A stretch of DNA of 32,733 bases from Myxococcales bacterium. Lineage in GTDB: Bacteria > Myxococcota_A > UBA9042. The stretch covers positions 1 through 32,733 of the forward strand of contig CANMNA010000024.1 in NCBI GenBank assembly GCA_947499075.1, read 5' to 3'. Shown here piece after piece: positions 24,330 to 32,733 of the stretch (its first letter is position 1; the number at the start of each line of letters is the position of its first letter). Below the pieces are notes generated by a model, which ran no database searches, was not told the origin of the DNA, and was given only the letters and a program-made list of their open reading frames with translations. The translations under genes were made by a program, and so were the position numbers.

Positions 24330-25463
24330 GTGATTCCGATTATTCAACCGGTATTTGGTCCCGACGAGCTGGCTGCGGTGGCCGACGTGCTGCGTTCGGG
24401 CTGGGTGGTGCAGGGCCCGCGGGTGCTGGCCTTTGAGCACGCGATTGCACAAGAGACGGGCGCGGCACACGCGGTGGTGGTGTCGTCGGCGACGGCCGGG
24501 CTGCACTTGGCGCTGCATGTGGCGGGCATCGGCCCGGGCGACGATGTCGTGGTGCCCTCTCTGTCCTTTATCGCCACGACCAATGCGGTGTGGATGGCGG
24601 GCGCCAACCCTGTGTTTGCCGATGTCGCGCCGGACATGCCCAACGTGTCGGTGCAGACGCTTCAGCAGGCATGGACACCGCAAACCCGGGCGGTGATTGC
24701 CGTTCACCAATTGGGCGTGCCTTTTGATCGCGCAGGCATTGCCGCGCTGTGTGCCGCGCGCGGAGCAGTCTTGATCGAGGATGCGGCGTGCGCGATGGGC
24801 AGCCGGTACCGGGGCGAAGCCATTGCCCACAGTGCGGCGCTTGCGGTGTTTTCGTTTCATCCGCGCAAAGTTGTCACAACGGGCGAGGGCGGCGCCGTGG
24901 TGACCAACCGGCCGGACTGGGCCGACCGCCTGCAGCGCCTGCGCCAGCACGGCATGACGCTGGCAGCCGATCGCCGCCACGGTACGTCGGCCGTCGAGGC
25001 CTACGCGGAGCCGGGGTGGAACTACCGCATGACCGATCTCCAAGCGGCCATCGGCGTGGTCCAGATGGGGCGCCTGGCCGCGATCGTGGCGCGGCGCCGG
25101 CAAGTCGCGGCTCGCTACGACGAGTTGCTGGCCGACTGCTGGGACGTGGCTCCCCTGCAGCCTCACCGAGATGACACCTGGAATGCGCAGACGTATTGCC
25201 TGTGTGTGGCGCCGGACACCCGTGCCGCCGGCATGCGCCGCGATGCGGTGCTTGGGCTGCTGCAGGCCCGCGCCATCGGTGCGCGCCGGGGAATTTTGGC
25301 GGCGCACCTCGAACCGGCGTGGCGCGATCACCCGCGTGGGCCGCTGCCGTGCTCGGAAGCCTGGGCGGGCCAAAGCTTGGCGCTGCCAGTCCACGAGCAC
25401 TTGAGCGACGAAGAACAGCGCTACATCGTTGCGACTTTGCGTGAGGGCTTGGCCACCGTGTAG
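24330..25463 (+). CDS. DegT/DnrJ/EryC1/StrS-family aminotransferase
   Basis: 377 residues, typical length. These PLP enzymes usually transfer an amino group to a keto-sugar nucleotide for O-antigen, capsule or antibiotic sugars. Signatures: N-terminal 'IPIIQPVFGPDELAAV', 'GWVVQGPRV', 'VSSATAGLHLAL', 'PSLSFIATTNAV', 'LIEDAACAMGS' (PLP-ring Asp), and the Schiff-base Lys180 in 'FSFHPRKVVTTGEGGAV'. 'NYRMTDLQAAIGVVQ' follows as usual. GTG 24330 has AGCAGG upstream. No sugar-nucleotide dehydratase or glycosyltransferase is nearby, so the substrate cannot be named. The 3' end is followed by 57 bases and then the R2 repeat. Confidence 0.92.
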   Translation: MIPIIQPVFGPDELAAVADVLRSGWVVQGPRVLAFEHAIAQETGAAHAVVVSSATAGLHLALHVAGIGPGDDVVVPSLSFIATTNAVWMAGANPVFADVAPDMPNVSVQTLQQAWTPQTRAVIAVHQLGVPFDRAGIAALCAARGAVLIEDAACAMGSRYRGEAIAHSAALAVFSFHPRKVVTTGEGGAVVTNRPDWADRLQRLRQHGMTLAADRRHGTSAVEAYAEPGWNYRMTDLQAAIGVVQMGRLAAIVARRRQVAARYDELLADCWDVAPLQPHRDDTWNAQTYCLCVAPDTRAAGMRRDAVLGLLQARAIGARRGILAAHLEPAWRDHPRGPLPCSEAWAGQSLALPVHEHLSDEEQRYIVATLREGLATV

Positions 25464-25520
25464 CGCCAAGCCTGGGCTCAGTGTCGCTCCTGAACTTGCG
25501 AGAGTTTGCTCAAACCGCGA

Positions 25521-25661
25521 TCCCCCACTTTGAGCGCATCTCTGCGTCACTGCGTCGCTTCTCTGGCTGCGGCGTACCTGAGTACGCCTCGCTCTTTCAG
25601 CTCCTTGTTCCTTGATCTGCATCTCAAATCGGGGGCCGCGGGCGATTTCTGTGGGGAATTT
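25521..25661 (+). repeat. 141-bp repeat R2, copy A
   Basis: It matches the reverse complement of 32593-32733 at about 135 of 141 positions with no gaps. It contains a 7-bp hairpin GGCGTAC-CTGA-GTACGCC. It lies between the aminotransferase and subtilase genes, in inverted orientation relative to copy B. Outside the repeat, 25464-25520 and 25662-25710 hold nothing I can assign. Confidence 0.9.
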
Positions 25662-25710
25662 AGGTCAATAGCCTCTGGCGCAAGCCAACCTGTTGCCACA
25701 CAATCGGCGC

Positions 25711-27975
25711 ATGGTCGGCACCGGGACAACTTTGGCGAATCATCTTGTGGCGGCAAGTCTGGTGCTGTGGCCATTGTTGGTGGGTTCAGTTGCGGCGGCA
25801 GCTGAGCACCCCAAAGTCGCGAGCCGACTGCGCCAACTGGTTGTCGAGGCGACCGCGGTGCAGCCAGACCAGTTGCCACGGATCGCGGCGGCGTATGGGG
25901 CCAAGGCGCAAGCGCCAGGCCGATTGCTCGTGGAGTATCGCTGGCAGAAACCGGCACCGACCCGCGCCGCGCTGGTGGCGACGCTGGCCGACGTCGGCGG
26001 AACGCTTGCCGCATTTGGGGCGGACCGCGCCGATATTTGGGTGCCACCGCGTGCCGTCGCGCTGCTGGCCGAAGGCGTTGATGCCACCTGGTTGACGCTG
26101 CCGGTCGCGCCGGCGCTGCAGGCTGGCGTTGTCTCTGAAGGTGTCGACGCGATCGGGGCCCGGCCCTTTCATTGTCAAGGTTTCAGTGGCAAGGGCGTGC
26201 AAGTCGCAGTCGTGGACACCGGGTTTGACTTGTGGGCCGAAGCGCAACAGCAGCAAGAACTGCCGAGCAACACCACGCAGCCACCCAAAGTCGGCACCAG
26301 TCACGGCACGGCGTGCGCAGAAGTGATCCACGATGTCGCGCCCGAAGCGACCCTGATTCCTGTGTCGGTGGGCAGTGTCGCCAGTTTGCAGGCGTGGGCG
26401 GCGCAGACGTTGCAAGGTAGCGACATCGGCGTGATCGCCCATGCGATGGGCTGGTTTGGCGAGTCGTTTGGCGACGGCAAGGGTGTGTTATGCAAGCTGA
26501 TCAGCGAGCTGCATGGCGCTGGCAAAGTCTGGGTCAACGCCGCGGGGAATATGGCAGATGGCTTGCTCTGGCTCGACGCCTGGCGGGACGACAACGGTGA
26601 CGGATGGTTAGAGTTCGCCGATGGCTTGGATCGCAACACCTTCGACGTGCCGGCGGTCGGCTTGGTCACGGTGGTGTTGGACTGGAACAGCTACCCGGCC
26701 ACCACCATCGATCTGGACCTGCATCTGTGCAAGGTGCTCAACGGCCAATGCCAGCTCGTCGCGTCGTCGACCAACTTACAAACCGGAAGCCAACCGCCGG
26801 TGGAGACGGTGAGCACAGTTTTCGCGACGCCGGGGACGTACGCCGCCCGTGTGCAGCGCAAAGCCAAAGGCCCGCAAGTCCAAGTGCGCCTTCAGCTGGC
26901 ATCCGGTGCCGGCCAGCTCGCCCAGTACCACAGCAGCATGACGTTGGTGGATCCGGCGACCTGTGTCGATGCCGTGGCAGTGGCTGCGTCGCCGTGGCAG
27001 TTCTACGCCATTGGCTTGGCGGATAGCGAAGGATCTCAGGGGCCGACCTTCGATGGCCGGGCCAAGCCGGATTTGGCCGCACCCAGTGCGGTACAGACTT
27101 ATGCAGCCAACCCTTTTGGCGGGTCGAGTGCAGCAAGTGCGCACGTCGCCGGCGCGCTGGCAGTTTGGATCCAGCACACCGGCCAAGCGCCGTCGGCAGC
27201 GATGGCGTCGCTGCTCAAGTGGACGGTGCCGCGGCCCGGTTCACCCCAGCCAGACTTGCTGGCTGGCCGCGGGCGCTTGGCCTTGCCGACCCAGCAGGCC
27301 GGCGCGGCCTGTATTCCGGGCCAAATCGTGGCGTGCCAAGTGCCCTGCGGCGCCAGCAGCACCACGCTGTGCACCGACAACTGTAAGCCGGGCACGTGTG
27401 CGGTGCCCGCTGAGGTCTGCGATGGCGTCGATCAAAACTGCAACGGCAAGACCGACGAAGGCTTTGCGTGCAGCACTGGCATGACAGCGAGCTGCCTGAC
27501 GACCTGCGGTACTGGCGGTGTCCGGACCTGCCAAAAAACTTGCGCGTGGACGACGTGTAGCCCACCGCCAGAGCTGTGCAACGGCGTGGACGACGACTGC
27601 GATGGCACACCAGACAACGGTTTTGGCTGCGCCGTGGGTTTGAGCCAAGCGTGCAGCCGAGACGGGGCGACCGGAACCATGACCTGTGACAACACCTGCG
27701 GCTGGGGTGTTTGCCTACCTGCTGAGCGTTGCAACGGCAAAGACGACGACGGCAACGGCACCATCGACGACGGGCTGACCTGCCCACCGCCAAAGGATGG
27801 CGGCTGCGGCGCCCGCAACCAGACCCTGGCCTCGGGCCTGCCGTGGCTGATGCTGGCCTGCTGCGGGCTTGTCCTCGCTCGGCGAAGGCGGCGGCCGTCG
27901 AGTCGGCAAACATTTTGGAAGATCTGCGATTTGCGGTCTTGCGCAAAGAAGTGTAGGCTAGTCAGCGATACATGA
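25711..27975 (+). CDS. Secreted subtilisin-like serine protease with MopE-like Cys repeats and a C-terminal anchor
   Basis: 754 residues. A signal peptide ('LVLWPLLVGSVAAAA') and an N-terminal region precede an S8 peptidase domain. The catalytic triad is Asp169 ('VAVVDTGFD'), His198 ('GTSHGTACAE') and Ser473 ('GGSSAASAHVAG', with Ala in place of the usual Pro); Asn of 'NAAGN' forms the oxyanion hole. Residues about 540-710 are Cys-rich with repeats 'CDGVDQNCNGKTDEG', 'CNGVDDDCDGTPDNG' and 'CNGKDDDGNGTIDDG', as in MopE-type proteins, probably metal-binding. A hydrophobic helix ('LPWLMLACCGLVLA') and RRRRR follow, like a MYXO-CTERM-type sorting signal, but an extra 20-residue tail makes it atypical. 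ATG 25711 is chosen over TTG 25693; neither has a clear ribosome-binding site. Confidence 0.88.
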   Translation: MVGTGTTLANHLVAASLVLWPLLVGSVAAAAEHPKVASRLRQLVVEATAVQPDQLPRIAAAYGAKAQAPGRLLVEYRWQKPAPTRAALVATLADVGGTLAAFGADRADIWVPPRAVALLAEGVDATWLTLPVAPALQAGVVSEGVDAIGARPFHCQGFSGKGVQVAVVDTGFDLWAEAQQQQELPSNTTQPPKVGTSHGTACAEVIHDVAPEATLIPVSVGSVASLQAWAAQTLQGSDIGVIAHAMGWFGESFGDGKGVLCKLISELHGAGKVWVNAAGNMADGLLWLDAWRDDNGDGWLEFADGLDRNTFDVPAVGLVTVVLDWNSYPATTIDLDLHLCKVLNGQCQLVASSTNLQTGSQPPVETVSTVFATPGTYAARVQRKAKGPQVQVRLQLASGAGQLAQYHSSMTLVDPATCVDAVAVAASPWQFYAIGLADSEGSQGPTFDGRAKPDLAAPSAVQTYAANPFGGSSAASAHVAGALAVWIQHTGQAPSAAMASLLKWTVPRPGSPQPDLLAGRGRLALPTQQAGAACIPGQIVACQVPCGASSTTLCTDNCKPGTCAVPAEVCDGVDQNCNGKTDEGFACSTGMTASCLTTCGTGGVRTCQKTCAWTTCSPPPELCNGVDDDCDGTPDNGFGCAVGLSQACSRDGATGTMTCDNTCGWGVCLPAERCNGKDDDGNGTIDDGLTCPPPKDGGCGARNQTLASGLPWLMLACCGLVLARRRRRPSSRQTFWKICDLRSCAKKCRLVSDT

Positions 27976-28054
27976 GGCCAAGCTCGCAACTGGCGCGGAT
28001 CTTGTTTGATTTGCTGCCCATCGCGTTGTCGACTGTGCCTTTGGGGAGGCTTCC

Positions 28055-30979
28055 ATGTCCAATCGACGTCTTTTTTCGCGCCTTGTTGGCGCGCACTCTG
28101 TCAGCTTGGCGCTGGTCGCGGTCGCACTGACCGCGGCTTGCGACAGCAAGACTGAGCCCGCCGCCGACACTGCGACGGCTTCTGCAGACACCGCCATCGC
28201 TGCTGATGGCACTACTGCGGCCGACACGCCTGCCACCGCAGACGGCACTGCCGAGACCGCAGTCGCCGATACCGTTGCAGACACCGCCACGCCAGACGTT
28301 GTGACAGCCGGAACCGATGCGGTGGCCGATGTCGCCCCAGACACGGCGGCACCTGATGCAGTGGCCGAAGTTGCCACGCCGCCAGCGGTCCTGCCTGGCC
28401 CGAGTCGCGGGTCATCGATCGCCGTATCGCCCGACGACAGCATTGTCGTGGCGTGCAACCGCGACTCCGGCAGCGTCAGCGTGTTCAAGGCGACCTACGT
28501 CGCCGGCGCGCCAACCGTGCTGGCCAAGACCTACGACGTCGCAGTCGGCAACGAGCCGTGGCAAGTCGCCATCGCGCCCGACAATGACACAGCGTGGGTC
28601 GTGCTCCGCAAGGACCAAAAGATCGTCAAGATCTCGGGGCTCAAGGCCGTGCCAACGGTCACCGCCACTGTCGCGGTCGGCTCGGAGCCCACCGGCTTGG
28701 CGCTGACGCCTACCGGCAAGTATCTGGCCGTCGCCAACTGGGTCGACGGGACCGTCTCGATGATTGACACCGCCGCCGCCAAAGTGTTCATCACCGTCGA
28801 CTTGAACGCGGCCTTGGTCGCCAGCAAGGTCTTGGGTGACGTGCCAGCCCGCCCGGGCTTGGCCCACCCGCGCAGCATCGCGATCACCAACAACGGCGAC
28901 AGCAACGACCTGGACGAGTCGATGATCGTCACCGAGTACTTCAGCCAGCGCGCCGCCGAGGAGGCCGCCGATGGCAGCAACTCCGACGTGGCCCGCAAAG
29001 GCTTGGTCTACAAGGTCAGCGGCAAAGACATGTCGGTCAGCGTCATCGATATCCCCGCGCTGCCGGACATGGGCTTCAAAGACCACAACGGCAACGCCGC
29101 CGGCTGCTATCCCAACCAACTGCAAGCCGTGACCATCGCCGGCGACTGGGCCTACGTCTCCAGCATCTGCGCATCGCCCAAAGGTCCGATCGGGCCGTTC
29201 ACGGGTCCCGCCAGCGCGGTATGCGCTACCGATGCCGATTGCCCCGGCAAGGTCGCCGGCTCGTGCGTCAACCTGAAGTGCACCACCAACTGCGCCGCGG
29301 ACACCGACTGCGGCGCCAACGGCGGCAAGTGCACCACCAACAAGTGCGAGGCCAATGCCGCGAGCGTCAAGACCGCGATCGGCAACGTGCTGACGGTCAT
29401 CGATCTCAAGAAGAACGTCACGGCCACGTCGCTCAACCTCAACGCCAATTTCCGCGACGCGTTTGACGCCAAGAAACTCGATGACAACAACACCCGGCGC
29501 TACCCGCTGGTCATGACCGACATCGCGTTTGTGCCGGGCACGGGCATCGGCTACGTCAGCGCCAATGGCTCAGACGCCGTATTCCGCTTCAAGTTCAATA
29601 TTGACGGTACCTTGGCCGAAGTCAGCTCGGGCGTGCAACCCTTTATCGACTTAGCCAACCCCAACTACGACGCCAAAGTCGGCGGCCGCGGCCCGACCGG
29701 CTTGGCCATCCCCCACGTCAACAGCAAGGTGGCGTTCGTCAACAACGACATCACCCGCAACGTGACCGTCGCCGATTTCGCCACCCAGGAAATCGCCGGT
29801 GGGCCGGCTACGCCCAGCGTCGCCAAGACGGCTGATTTGCCCGCCGCAGGCTCCGACGCTGCCAAAGTGGTGCTCGGCAAGCGCTTCTTCAACACCGGCC
29901 TGGGCCGCTGGTCGCTCAAGGGCCAATCGTGGAACGCCTGCCAGACCTGCCACGTCGACGGTTTGAGCGACAACATCACCTGGTACTTCGCCCGCGGCCC
30001 GCGCCAGTCGACCAGCCTCGACGGCTCATTCGACAGCAAAGACCCCAAAAACCAGCGCATCTTCAACTGGACCGCGGTCTTTGACGAAATTGCGGACTTC
30101 GAGGGCAACACCCGCGGCGTGTCCGGCGGCGTCGGCGCCATCGTCAGCAAGAACACTCCGCCGATTGGCGTGGCAGACCGCATCGACCTCGCGGCAGTTG
30201 GCCACGCTGGCCTGAACGGCTCGGCCAACGCTGCCGCCGATCCCAAGTCAGGGGTCATCACGCCGCCCAGCGTCTTGGAGGACTGGGCAGAGATTGCCAA
30301 GTACATCCAAGGCCTGCGCTCGCCGCGTGGCGTCAGCGGTCTGGACAAGGCCAAAGTCGACGAAGGCAAGGCCATCTACCTCGACGCCAACTGCGCCGGG
30401 TGCCACGGCGGCTCGAAGTGGACCATCTCCAAGGTTTTCTACGACGCGTCGATCGACACCAACAAGAAACTGCTGGCCAAAGCGTGGACGCCGCCGCAGT
30501 ACTTCCCCGCCTCGCTGTTGCCGGCCGCGACTGCGACCAACCGGTTTATGCGCTTTGGCGGCGCCAACCCAGCGGCTTTTGACCAGATTCAGTGCATCCT
30601 GCGGCCCGTCGGCACGTTCAAGGTCGCTGAGAAAGACGTCGGCATCTCCGAGCTGCGGGTCGACATGAAGACGCCGGGTCAGGGCGCCGAGGCCGACGGC
30701 AATGGTTACAACCCGCCGAGCTTGCTGGGCTTGGTCACGGGCGCGCCGTACTTCCATGCCGGCAATGCGCGCACGCTTGAGGCGGTGCTGTCGGCGACCT
30801 TTGAGAAGCACCACACCGCGCTTGCGGCCAACTTCTTGCAAGAGCAAGATCCGGCCAAGAAGCAGGCAATTGTCAGCAAGCTGGTGCACTACCTGTTGTC
30901 GATCGATGAAGACACGGCGCCGGTTGCAGCGCCTGCGACCGCCGGTGGCACCGGTGGCGATTTTTGTACCGCGCCGTAG
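28055..30979 (+). CDS. Beta-propeller/dihaem cytochrome c lipoprotein
   Basis: 974 residues. The signal peptide ends in a lipobox 'LTAAC' (Cys29), followed by an Ala/Thr/Asp-rich linker (about 35-115). A YVTN-type beta-propeller comes next ('GSSIAVSPDDSIVVACNRDSGSV' in parts, 'EPTGLALTPTGKYLAVANW'), interrupted by a small Cys-rich insert (about 388-430). The C-terminal part has two c-type haem motifs, C629QTCH633 and C780AGCH784, and the late block 'YNPPSLLGLVTGAPYFHAGNARTLEAVL' (in sections) found in MauG/dihaem cytochrome c peroxidase relatives. It would sit at the outer membrane and could carry out electron transfer or peroxide-linked oxidation; the substrate is unknown. GGGAGG lies 5 bases before ATG 28055. 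The next gene starts about 10 bases after its stop. Confidence 0.87.
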   Translation: MSNRRLFSRLVGAHSVSLALVAVALTAACDSKTEPAADTATASADTAIAADGTTAADTPATADGTAETAVADTVADTATPDVVTAGTDAVADVAPDTAAPDAVAEVATPPAVLPGPSRGSSIAVSPDDSIVVACNRDSGSVSVFKATYVAGAPTVLAKTYDVAVGNEPWQVAIAPDNDTAWVVLRKDQKIVKISGLKAVPTVTATVAVGSEPTGLALTPTGKYLAVANWVDGTVSMIDTAAAKVFITVDLNAALVASKVLGDVPARPGLAHPRSIAITNNGDSNDLDESMIVTEYFSQRAAEEAADGSNSDVARKGLVYKVSGKDMSVSVIDIPALPDMGFKDHNGNAAGCYPNQLQAVTIAGDWAYVSSICASPKGPIGPFTGPASAVCATDADCPGKVAGSCVNLKCTTNCAADTDCGANGGKCTTNKCEANAASVKTAIGNVLTVIDLKKNVTATSLNLNANFRDAFDAKKLDDNNTRRYPLVMTDIAFVPGTGIGYVSANGSDAVFRFKFNIDGTLAEVSSGVQPFIDLANPNYDAKVGGRGPTGLAIPHVNSKVAFVNNDITRNVTVADFATQEIAGGPATPSVAKTADLPAAGSDAAKVVLGKRFFNTGLGRWSLKGQSWNACQTCHVDGLSDNITWYFARGPRQSTSLDGSFDSKDPKNQRIFNWTAVFDEIADFEGNTRGVSGGVGAIVSKNTPPIGVADRIDLAAVGHAGLNGSANAAADPKSGVITPPSVLEDWAEIAKYIQGLRSPRGVSGLDKAKVDEGKAIYLDANCAGCHGGSKWTISKVFYDASIDTNKKLLAKAWTPPQYFPASLLPAATATNRFMRFGGANPAAFDQIQCILRPVGTFKVAEKDVGISELRVDMKTPGQGAEADGNGYNPPSLLGLVTGAPYFHAGNARTLEAVLSATFEKHHTALAANFLQEQDPAKKQAIVSKLVHYLLSIDEDTAPVAAPATAGGTGGDFCTAP

Positions 30980-30989
30980 ATGTGAGCTG

Positions 30990-32630
30990 GTGACGGTGTC
31001 ACGGACTGGGCGGCTCGCTGCAGCGCTGGCCACCGTTGCCATCGCGTGCGGCGGCTCACCACCACCTGCTGCCCCCGCCAGCGATTCCGCGGCCTCGGCC
31101 GATGCAGCAGGTTGTCCAGCTGGTGCCGCCGGATGCTGTTCGGCCAACCAAGCGTGGGATGCGGCGGCCGCCCAATGCGTCGCCTTGGGCCCGGCGGCCT
31201 GCGCCGGTGACACCACCTGCTAGCCCGACTGGTGTTGGGACGGCCGCGACAGCGCTGGCCAAGCTTGCGCCATCGCCAGCACCGGATGCGTCGCCGCAGG
31301 TAGGCTGTGCACAACCACTGAGCGCAACGCAGGCCTTGGGTGCCCAGCAGGCAGCTGGCGACCGGCAGGCGCAACCGCGTGTGTGGCCACCGATTCCGCG
31401 CAACCGGCAACGTCTCTGGCCGAATTGGCAGACGCAACAAAATTGGCGCCCATCGGACCGGCAACGCTGCCGACGTGGTGTGGCAAGTGGGCAGGTCCCT
31501 CGGGCACCGACTGCACAGCGACGCCAGAGCTGTGCACGTTGACCCCAGGCCCGTGTGCCAAGCTCGCAGCACCCTGCCCTGCTGGCTATTTTCACTTGCC
31601 GGCAACACCCGACACCTGCACAGCTGCTGGGGTCGCGTGGCAATGCCCACCGGGCACTGTGACAACCGGTCAAGGCGACCCCGACCTGCCCGACTGCGCC
31701 GCCGATCCGGCCGACTGTGGCGCGGGTGCCTACGCTGCCCAAGATGTGGGGCCGACCGGCGCTGGCTTGCCAGACCGCGTGTGTGTCGATGCGGCGGCCC
31801 CGGTCGGTGGCGATGGCAGCTTGGCCAAGCCCCTGCAGTCGCCGGCAGCCGCGGTGGCTTTGGCCGACCAGCAGACCCAGGTTGCGGTTGTCGCCGTCGC
31901 CGCCGGCAGCTGTGTCGGCACCCTGCGGTTCAAACGCAGCCTGAGCGTGCGCGGCCGCTGCGCCGACAAGGTGCGGTTGTCCAGCCCCTCGGGCGGCGTC
32001 ACCGTCGCCGTCGCTGGCGGCAGCGGCGTGACCGTAGCGGTCGCAGGCCTCGGCTTTCGAGGCCCGGGGGCCGCACTGCAGGTGGCTGAAGGCGCCAGAC
32101 TCATCGCCAGCCGCATCGTGGTCAGCAAGGTCGAACAGACAGCCGTCGCGGCCTACGATGCCGGCACCCAGCTCAGCTTGAGCGACGTGTACATTGTCGA
32201 TACCCAATTGGAACCCAGCGACCCCCAAGGCGCCGTCTCGGTGTGGGCCGCCGATGGCGCGCGCATCATTGCCCTGCGCACCCGCGTCTCGCGCGGCCGG
32301 TTCGCGGGCCTGTATGCCACCGAGACCAGCGAAATCGCGGCGCGCGAGCTCATCGTCGATGGCACCCAGATGGCGGTCAGCATCAAGAGCGGCATGGGCC
32401 TGTACGCCAATGACGGCAGCACCATCCGCATCGTGCAAGGCCGCATCGACAAGGTGCGGGCCAGCGGCGTGAGTTCAACCGGCGGAACCGTGCGCATGGC
32501 CGGCGTACGGTTTGACGGCAGCTTGGGCCAGCCGCCGATTGAGCTCCTGTCCGGTGCCGTCAATGTCGTCGATGGCGGCGACGTCACGCCCCAAATTCCC
32601 CACAGAAATCTCCCGCGGGCCTCGATTTGA
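30990..32630 (+). pseudogene. Cys-rich beta-helix lipoprotein gene, interrupted by TAG and running into a repeat
   Basis: The frame starts at GTG 30990 (or 30996) with a lipoprotein signal ('LAAALATVAIACGG'). It is broken by TAG at 31221-31223 after about 77 codons. It then stays open in the same frame for 468 codons to TGA 32630. The Cys-rich pattern continues across the TAG ('CAGDTTC' | 'PDWCWDG'), so both halves were one protein. The downstream part has more Cys-rich sequence and then a right-handed beta-helix region from about 31790 ('GDGSLAKPLQSPAAAVALA', 'GLYANDGSTIRIVQGRI'). The last 13 codons come from repeat R2, so the true C-terminus is probably lost. Alternatives are a sequencing error or suppressed amber codon. 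A CAG to TAG change would explain the stop. Confidence 0.65.
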
Positions 32631-32733
32631 GATGCAGATCAAGGAACAAGGAGCTGAAAGAGCGAGGCGTACTCTGGTACGCCGCAGCGAGAGAAGCGAC
32701 GCAGTGACGCAGAGATGCGCTCAAAGCGGGGGA
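32593..32733 (-). repeat. 141-bp repeat R2, copy B (may continue beyond the window)
   Basis: Inverted copy of 25521-25661 with about 6 mismatches in 141. The hairpin is kept (GGCGTAC/GTACGCC) with a changed loop. It covers the last codons of the beta-helix gene and reaches the end of the window, so its full length is not known. Confidence 0.9.

Noticed and set aside
23955..25622. 555-codon minus-strand open frame opposite the aminotransferase
   Set aside because: It is antisense to a clear DegT/StrS gene and is Arg/His/Gln-rich with no motif.

Overview
The window is high-GC (roughly two thirds G+C by eye), densely coded chromosomal DNA. The gene content suggests a member of the Myxococcota or a close deltaproteobacterial relative. 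The evidence is the many cysteine-rich lipoproteins, a MopE-like Cys-rich repeat domain followed by a C-terminal membrane anchor with an Arg cluster, an IgGFc-binding-like lipoprotein, an AgmX/PglI-type C-terminal domain, a cytochrome c/beta-propeller lipoprotein and a probable selenoprotein. The taxon is inferred from gene style only. I see no rRNA, tRNA, CRISPR array, phage gene or transposase.

Layout. 1-878 (+): the end of a Cys-rich secreted protein and a FluC/CrcB fluoride channel. 1007-3882 (-): two tandem paralogues of unknown function, thioredoxin and an AgmX/PglI-like membrane protein. 3958-5409 (+): an unknown membrane-anchored protein. 5406-8089 (-): a cohesin-like lipoprotein overlapping an M1 metallopeptidase that carries a dockerin, read here as a two-gene surface-attachment module. 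8331-10183 (+): an ECF sigma factor coupled to a zinc-finger/FecR anti-sigma protein. 10197-13484 (-): a very large AsmA-like/GT51 glycosyltransferase fusion. 13485-14088: a gene-poor stretch with inverted repeats and a promoter. 14089-16218 (+): a lipoprotein and two unknown proteins. 16202-16651: a non-coding, hairpin-packed element of about 450 bp with terminal inverted repeats. 16749-17192 (-): a rhodanese lipoprotein with an in-frame TGA, probably selenocysteine. 17284-18189 (+): tryptophan 2,3-dioxygenase. 18196-21999 (-): DUF4382-like lipoprotein, atypical SDR and IgGFc-binding-like lipoprotein. 22151-23667 (-): EVE-domain protein overlapping PdxB. 23793-25463 (+): an outer-membrane-like protein and a DegT/StrS aminotransferase. 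25521-32733: about 7.2 kb bounded by two inverted copies of a 141-bp repeat, holding a subtilase, a beta-propeller/dihaem lipoprotein and an amber-interrupted beta-helix lipoprotein whose 3' end runs into the repeat.

Most products are predicted to act at or beyond the cell envelope. The points most worth a second look are the cohesin/dockerin pair, the UGA-containing rhodanese with a SECIS-like hairpin, and a dispersed repeat family whose stems change sequence while keeping their pairing. All calls come from reading the sequence; no search or folding program was run.
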